Shown here piece after piece: positions 13,668-16,579 of a stretch of DNA of 16,579 nucleotides. Source of the DNA: Candidatus Corynebacterium faecipullorum (lineage in GTDB: Bacteria; Actinomycetota; Actinomycetes; Mycobacteriales; Mycobacteriaceae); NCBI GenBank assembly GCA_019114925.1, contig DXEO01000230.1:1-16579 (forward strand). Reading direction: 5' to 3'. A program made the position numbers and the translations under genes. The first letter of the stretch is position 1. Each line of letters starts with the position of its first letter. The notes under the pieces are model-generated. The model saw only the letters and a list, made by a program, of their open reading frames with translations, had not been told where the DNA came from and ran no database searches.

Positions 13668-15599
13668 TTAGTCCTCGCGGAACTGGGACTGGTGGAGGCG
13701 CCAGTAGGCGCCGTGGGCGTCGAGAAGCTCGGAGTGAGTTCCTTGTTCGACGATGCGGCCTTCTTCCATGACGATGATGAGGTCGGCGTCGCGAATCGTG
13801 GACAGACGGTGCGCGATGATGAAGGACGTGCGGTCCGCGCGCAGCGCATTCATGGCCTGCTGAACGAGCACCTCGGTGCGGGTATCCACGGAAGAGGTGG
13901 CCTCATCGAGAATGAGCAGCGCCGGTTGCGCCAGGAAAGCGCGCGCGATGGTGATGAGCTGGCGCTCGCCGGCGGAAATCGCGCCGCCATCCTGGTCAAT
14001 TTTGGTGTCATAGCCATCGGGGAGGGAGTGGACGAAGCGGTCCACGTAGGTGGCCTTCGCGGCGGCGATGACTTCCTCATCGGTCGCGTCGAGGCGGCCG
14101 TAGCGGATGTTGTCCATGATGGTGCCCTCAAAGACGACGGCGTCCTGCAGTACCATGCCCACCTGGGAGCGCAGTTCGTGGCGCGAGATCTGCGCGGTGT
14201 CGACGCCATCAAGGCGGATGGTGCCGGAATCGATGTCGTAGAAACGCATGATGAGGTTGACCAGCGTGGTCTTACCAGCGCCCGTGGGGCCGACGATGGC
14301 TGCGGTCTGTCCGGGCTCCACGCGCAGGTTGAGGTCCTGGATGAGCGGCTTGTCGGGGTTATAGGAGAAGTCGACGTCTTCGAATTCCACGAGGCCCTTC
14401 GCGCGCCCACCCAAGCGGGAGGTGGGCTCTTCGGCAGGCTCTTCTTCGGCGTCGAGGAATTCGAAGACGCGCTCGGCCGAGGCCACGCCCGACTGCACCT
14501 GCTGCATCATGCCGCCCAGCTGGCCCAGCGGCTGGTTGAACTCGCGCGAGTACTGGATGAAGGCCTGCGCGCCGCCCAAAGTCAGCGAGCCGGAGGCCAC
14601 CTTGAGCGCGCCGAGTACCGCGATGACCACGTAGGACAGGTAGGAGATGAACTGCATGATCGGCATCATCATGCCGGCCAGGAACTGCGCCAGCGAGGCG
14701 GAGCGGAACAGCTCCTCGTTGCGCTTATCAAAATCCTCCGTCATGGTATCGATGCGCCCGAAAACCGTGGCCAGGTCATGGCCGGAGAAGGCTTCCTCGA
14801 CCTGCCCGTTGAGGTCACCGGTGGCCTTCCACTGCGCCTTGAACTGCTTCTGCGCGCGCGAGCCAATCACCGCGATGACCACCGCGGTCAGCGGCAGCGC
14901 CAGCAGTGCCACGAGAGCCAGCTGCCAGGACACGGTGAACATCATGACCATGATCCCGATGACCATGAGCAGGTTATAAAACAGCTGCGAAATAGCCTGC
15001 TGCAGGGCGGACTGGATGTTATCGGCGTCGTTGGTGGTGCGCGAAAGGAGGTCGCCGCGCGATTGCGTGTCGAAGTAATTGAGCGGCAAACGGTTGAGCT
15101 TGGCCTCGATGCTCTCGCGTAGGTCGAAGACCACCTTCATTACCAGAGAGTTGAGCAAAAAGCCCTGCCACCACTGGAAGAGCGAGGACACCACGTACAT
15201 CGCAATCACGATGCCAATAATCGTGCCCAGCTTGGAAAAATCAATGCCGAAGCCGGGGTTCAAGTCCATGGCGGAGGCCATATCGGCGAACTTGTCCTGC
15301 CCGCCCGCGCGCAGCGCCGCAATGGCCTGTTCCTTGGTTACACCAGCGGGCAACTGGCGGGAGATGACGCCGGAAAAAATAACGTCGGTGGCCATGCCCA
15401 TGACCTTCGGCGCGGCCACGGCGAGGAACACACAGATGATATTCATCGCAGCAATTGCCCAGAGCCGCGCCTTAAACGGCGCGAGGAGCCCAAAGAGGCG
15501 CTTGGCGGAGGGCCAAAAATTCTTCGCCTTGCGTGGGGCGGTCTCGCCGGTCTTCTCCTCGATCTCGGCTTCTAATGTCGCGTTGTCCTGCTCAGTCAT
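13668..15599 (-). CDS. ABC exporter half-transporter, second (catalytic-site) subunit of a pair
   Basis: A 643-residue protein. The charged N-terminus (1-35) is followed by a membrane domain (about 36-345) with hydrophobic segments near 45-70, 125-150, 205-245 and 305-335. An inserted stretch at about 80-122 (between the first two segments) probably faces outside. The ATPase (about 403-640) has Walker A GPTGAGKTT (437-445), Q485, Walker B LLILDEATSS (561-570) with catalytic E566, and H597. Its signature is ISAGERQ (541-547) rather than LSGGQ. It starts directly after the stop codon of the other ABC gene (TAA then ATG), with GGAGG 8 nt upstream, so the two are translationally coupled. With the upstream partner it should form a heterodimer. 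The substrate is unknown; the family includes multidrug and lipid exporters. Confidence 0.9.
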   Translation of the reverse strand: MTEQDNATLEAEIEEKTGETAPRKAKNFWPSAKRLFGLLAPFKARLWAIAAMNIICVFLAVAAPKVMGMATDVIFSGVISRQLPAGVTKEQAIAALRAGGQDKFADMASAMDLNPGFGIDFSKLGTIIGIVIAMYVVSSLFQWWQGFLLNSLVMKVVFDLRESIEAKLNRLPLNYFDTQSRGDLLSRTTNDADNIQSALQQAISQLFYNLLMVIGIMVMMFTVSWQLALVALLALPLTAVVIAVIGSRAQKQFKAQWKATGDLNGQVEEAFSGHDLATVFGRIDTMTEDFDKRNEELFRSASLAQFLAGMMMPIMQFISYLSYVVIAVLGALKVASGSLTLGGAQAFIQYSREFNQPLGQLGGMMQQVQSGVASAERVFEFLDAEEEPAEEPTSRLGGRAKGLVEFEDVDFSYNPDKPLIQDLNLRVEPGQTAAIVGPTGAGKTTLVNLIMRFYDIDSGTIRLDGVDTAQISRHELRSQVGMVLQDAVVFEGTIMDNIRYGRLDATDEEVIAAAKATYVDRFVHSLPDGYDTKIDQDGGAISAGERQLITIARAFLAQPALLILDEATSSVDTRTEVLVQQAMNALRADRTSFIIAHRLSTIRDADLIIVMEEGRIVEQGTHSELLDAHGAYWRLHQSQFRED

Positions 15600-16579
15600 T
15601 TATGCCACCTCCGAGGTCTTCTGGGATTCCACAATTTCGCGGTAGGTCTCGGAGGACTCGAGCAGTTCCTCGTGCCTGCCCCGGGCGACGACGCGCCCAG
15701 CGTCCATGACCAGAATCTGGTCGGCATCCACAATCGAGCTCACGCGCTGCGCCACGATGATGGTTGTGGCTTCGGCGGTGTACTCGCGCATTCCGGAGCG
15801 CACCGCGGCATCCGTGAGCACGTCCAGCGCGGAGAAGGAATCATCAAACAAGTAGACCGCAGGGCGGGCGACGAGCATGCGCGCGATGGACAAGCGTTGG
15901 CGCTGCCCACCAGAGACGTTGGTGCCACCCTGGGAGATGTGCATGTCGAGGTCCTCCACGAAGTCCGCCTGGGCCACACGCAGCGCGTTCCACAGCTCCT
16001 CGTCGGTCGCCTCCGGTGCGCCCAGGCGCAGGTTGGAGGCCACGGTGCCGCTGAACAGGTAGGGCTTCTGGGGCACGAGGCCTACACGCTTGACGACGTC
16101 CTTCCGCGCCATCTCGGCGATATCGGTGCCGTCGAGAAGCACGCGGCCCTTCGTCGGGAGGTAGAGGCGCGGGATGAGGGAGAGCGCGGTGGTTTTGCCG
16201 GAACCGGTCGCGCCGATGAGCGCGGTGGTGGTGCCGGGGGTGGCGGTGAAGGAGACGTCGTGAAGCACGGGCGCTTCCGCGCCGGCGTATTGGAAGGTGA
16301 CGTTGTCGAATTCAACGACGCCAGCGGAGCTGGACGGGGTGAGCGGGTTAGTGGGCTCGACGATGGAGGGCTCGTGTTCGAGAACGTCGGTGATGCGGCG
16401 CGCGCAGATGATGGCGCGGGGGAGGATCATCGCCATGAAGGTGCCCATCATGACCGCGGCGAGGATTTGCAGCAGGTACTGCAGGAAGGCGGTCAGCGAG
16501 CCGACTTCCACTAGGCCCTCGTCCACGCGGTGGCCGCCGAACCAGAGAACCGCGCCCGTGGCCACGTTGAGGATGACGG
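15600..16579 (-). CDS. ABC exporter half-transporter, degenerate-site subunit, N-terminus outside the window
   Basis: The frame is open to the window end. Counting from the GTG at 16565, about 321 residues are visible: the last membrane helices (to about residue 55) and a whole ATPase domain. Walker A is GATGSGKTT (118-126), Q166 is in VPQKPYLF, and the signature is canonical VSGGQRQR (217-224). Walker B reads VYLFDDSFSALD (237-248), with Asp242 where the catalytic Glu is expected. The H-loop His is replaced by Gln273 (VAQRVSS). The same substitutions occur in the degenerate subunits of heterodimeric exporters such as TM287. The subunit therefore probably binds ATP without efficient hydrolysis and supplies its good signature to the partner's active site. 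Its stop abuts the partner's ATG. The GTG at 16565 is not claimed as the true start. Confidence 0.88.
   Translation of the reverse strand, partial: VILNVATGAVLWFGGHRVDEGLVEVGSLTAFLQYLLQILAAVMMGTFMAMILPRAIICARRITDVLEHEPSIVEPTNPLTPSSSAGVVEFDNVTFQYAGAEAPVLHDVSFTATPGTTTALIGATGSGKTTALSLIPRLYLPTKGRVLLDGTDIAEMARKDVVKRVGLVPQKPYLFSGTVASNLRLGAPEATDEELWNALRVAQADFVEDLDMHISQGGTNVSGGQRQRLSIARMLVARPAVYLFDDSFSALDVLTDAAVRSGMREYTAEATTIIVAQRVSSIVDADQILVMDAGRVVARGRHEELLESSETYREIVESQKTSEVA
15608..15612 (-). promoter_or_regulatory. Ribosome binding site coupling the two ABC exporter genes
   Basis: GGAGG on the minus strand lies inside the last codons of the upstream ABC gene, 8 nt before the ATG at 15599. That ATG itself follows the upstream TAA (15602-15600) with no gap. 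This arrangement favours balanced synthesis of two subunits. Confidence 0.7.

Noticed and set aside
13506..15122. 538-codon plus-strand open frame
   Set aside because: It is antisense to a complete, motif-rich ABC exporter. Its composition is that of a GC-rich shadow frame and it shows no domain.
1..16579. CRISPR array, insertion sequence, prophage or defence island
   Set aside because: No regularly spaced direct repeats, transposase, integrase or terminal inverted repeats were found. The HNH protein stands alone without methylase, helicase or toxin partners.

Overview
The window is about 16.6 kb of GC-rich DNA that looks like a chromosome segment from a Corynebacterium-type actinobacterium. 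The basis is the gene content: a 190-residue Dcd, a UDP-glucose dehydrogenase, an AlaT-type aminotransferase next to a membrane-anchored CCG-domain Fe-S oxidoreductase, a DUF1707 protein and a DUF222/HNH protein. The promoters agree: many genes have a TANNNT -10 box sitting 7-8 nt before the start codon, the geometry of leaderless mRNAs. From memory, the pairs dcd-ugd and aminotransferase-FeS reductase are also neighbours in Mycobacterium tuberculosis (Rv0321/Rv0322 and Rv0337c/Rv0338c). The species cannot be named from this sequence.

Layout. Positions 1-2826 (+): the 3' part of a VanW/YoaR-type envelope protein, followed 3 nt later by a complete ABC half-transporter. Positions 2838-2934 (-): tRNA-Gly(CCC) with its own hairpin terminator, inserted between two + strand units. 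Positions 3022-4976 (+): dcd, the probable dCTP deaminase/dUTPase, and a UDP-glucose 6-dehydrogenase, each with its own promoter. Positions 4906-5951 (-): a YibE/F-type membrane protein gene broken by three frame changes, whose 3' end overlaps the dehydrogenase gene. Positions 6073-7401 (+): a DUF222/HNH nuclease-like protein, transcribed away from the broken gene. Positions 7491-10573 (-): three genes, each with its own leaderless-type promoter, in the order (5' to 3' on the minus strand) CPA2 cation/proton antiporter, DUF1707 membrane protein, alaT. Positions 10643-13558 (-): a 971-residue membrane Fe-S oxidoreductase with a roughly 280-residue Ala/Pro-rich tail. Positions 13668-16579 (-): a tandem pair of ABC exporter half-transporters, the upstream one cut by the window end. 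Their motif substitutions indicate a heterodimer with one degenerate ATP site.

The genes are mostly housekeeping: nucleotide metabolism, UDP-glucuronate supply, alanine/pyruvate transamination, ion homeostasis, membrane redox and export. I found no CRISPR array, insertion sequence, prophage or obvious new defence system. The points most worth a second look are the repeated -10/7 nt/start-codon architecture at six genes, the broken YibE/F gene, the long Ala/Pro tail on the Fe-S oxidoreductase, and the asymmetric ABC pair.
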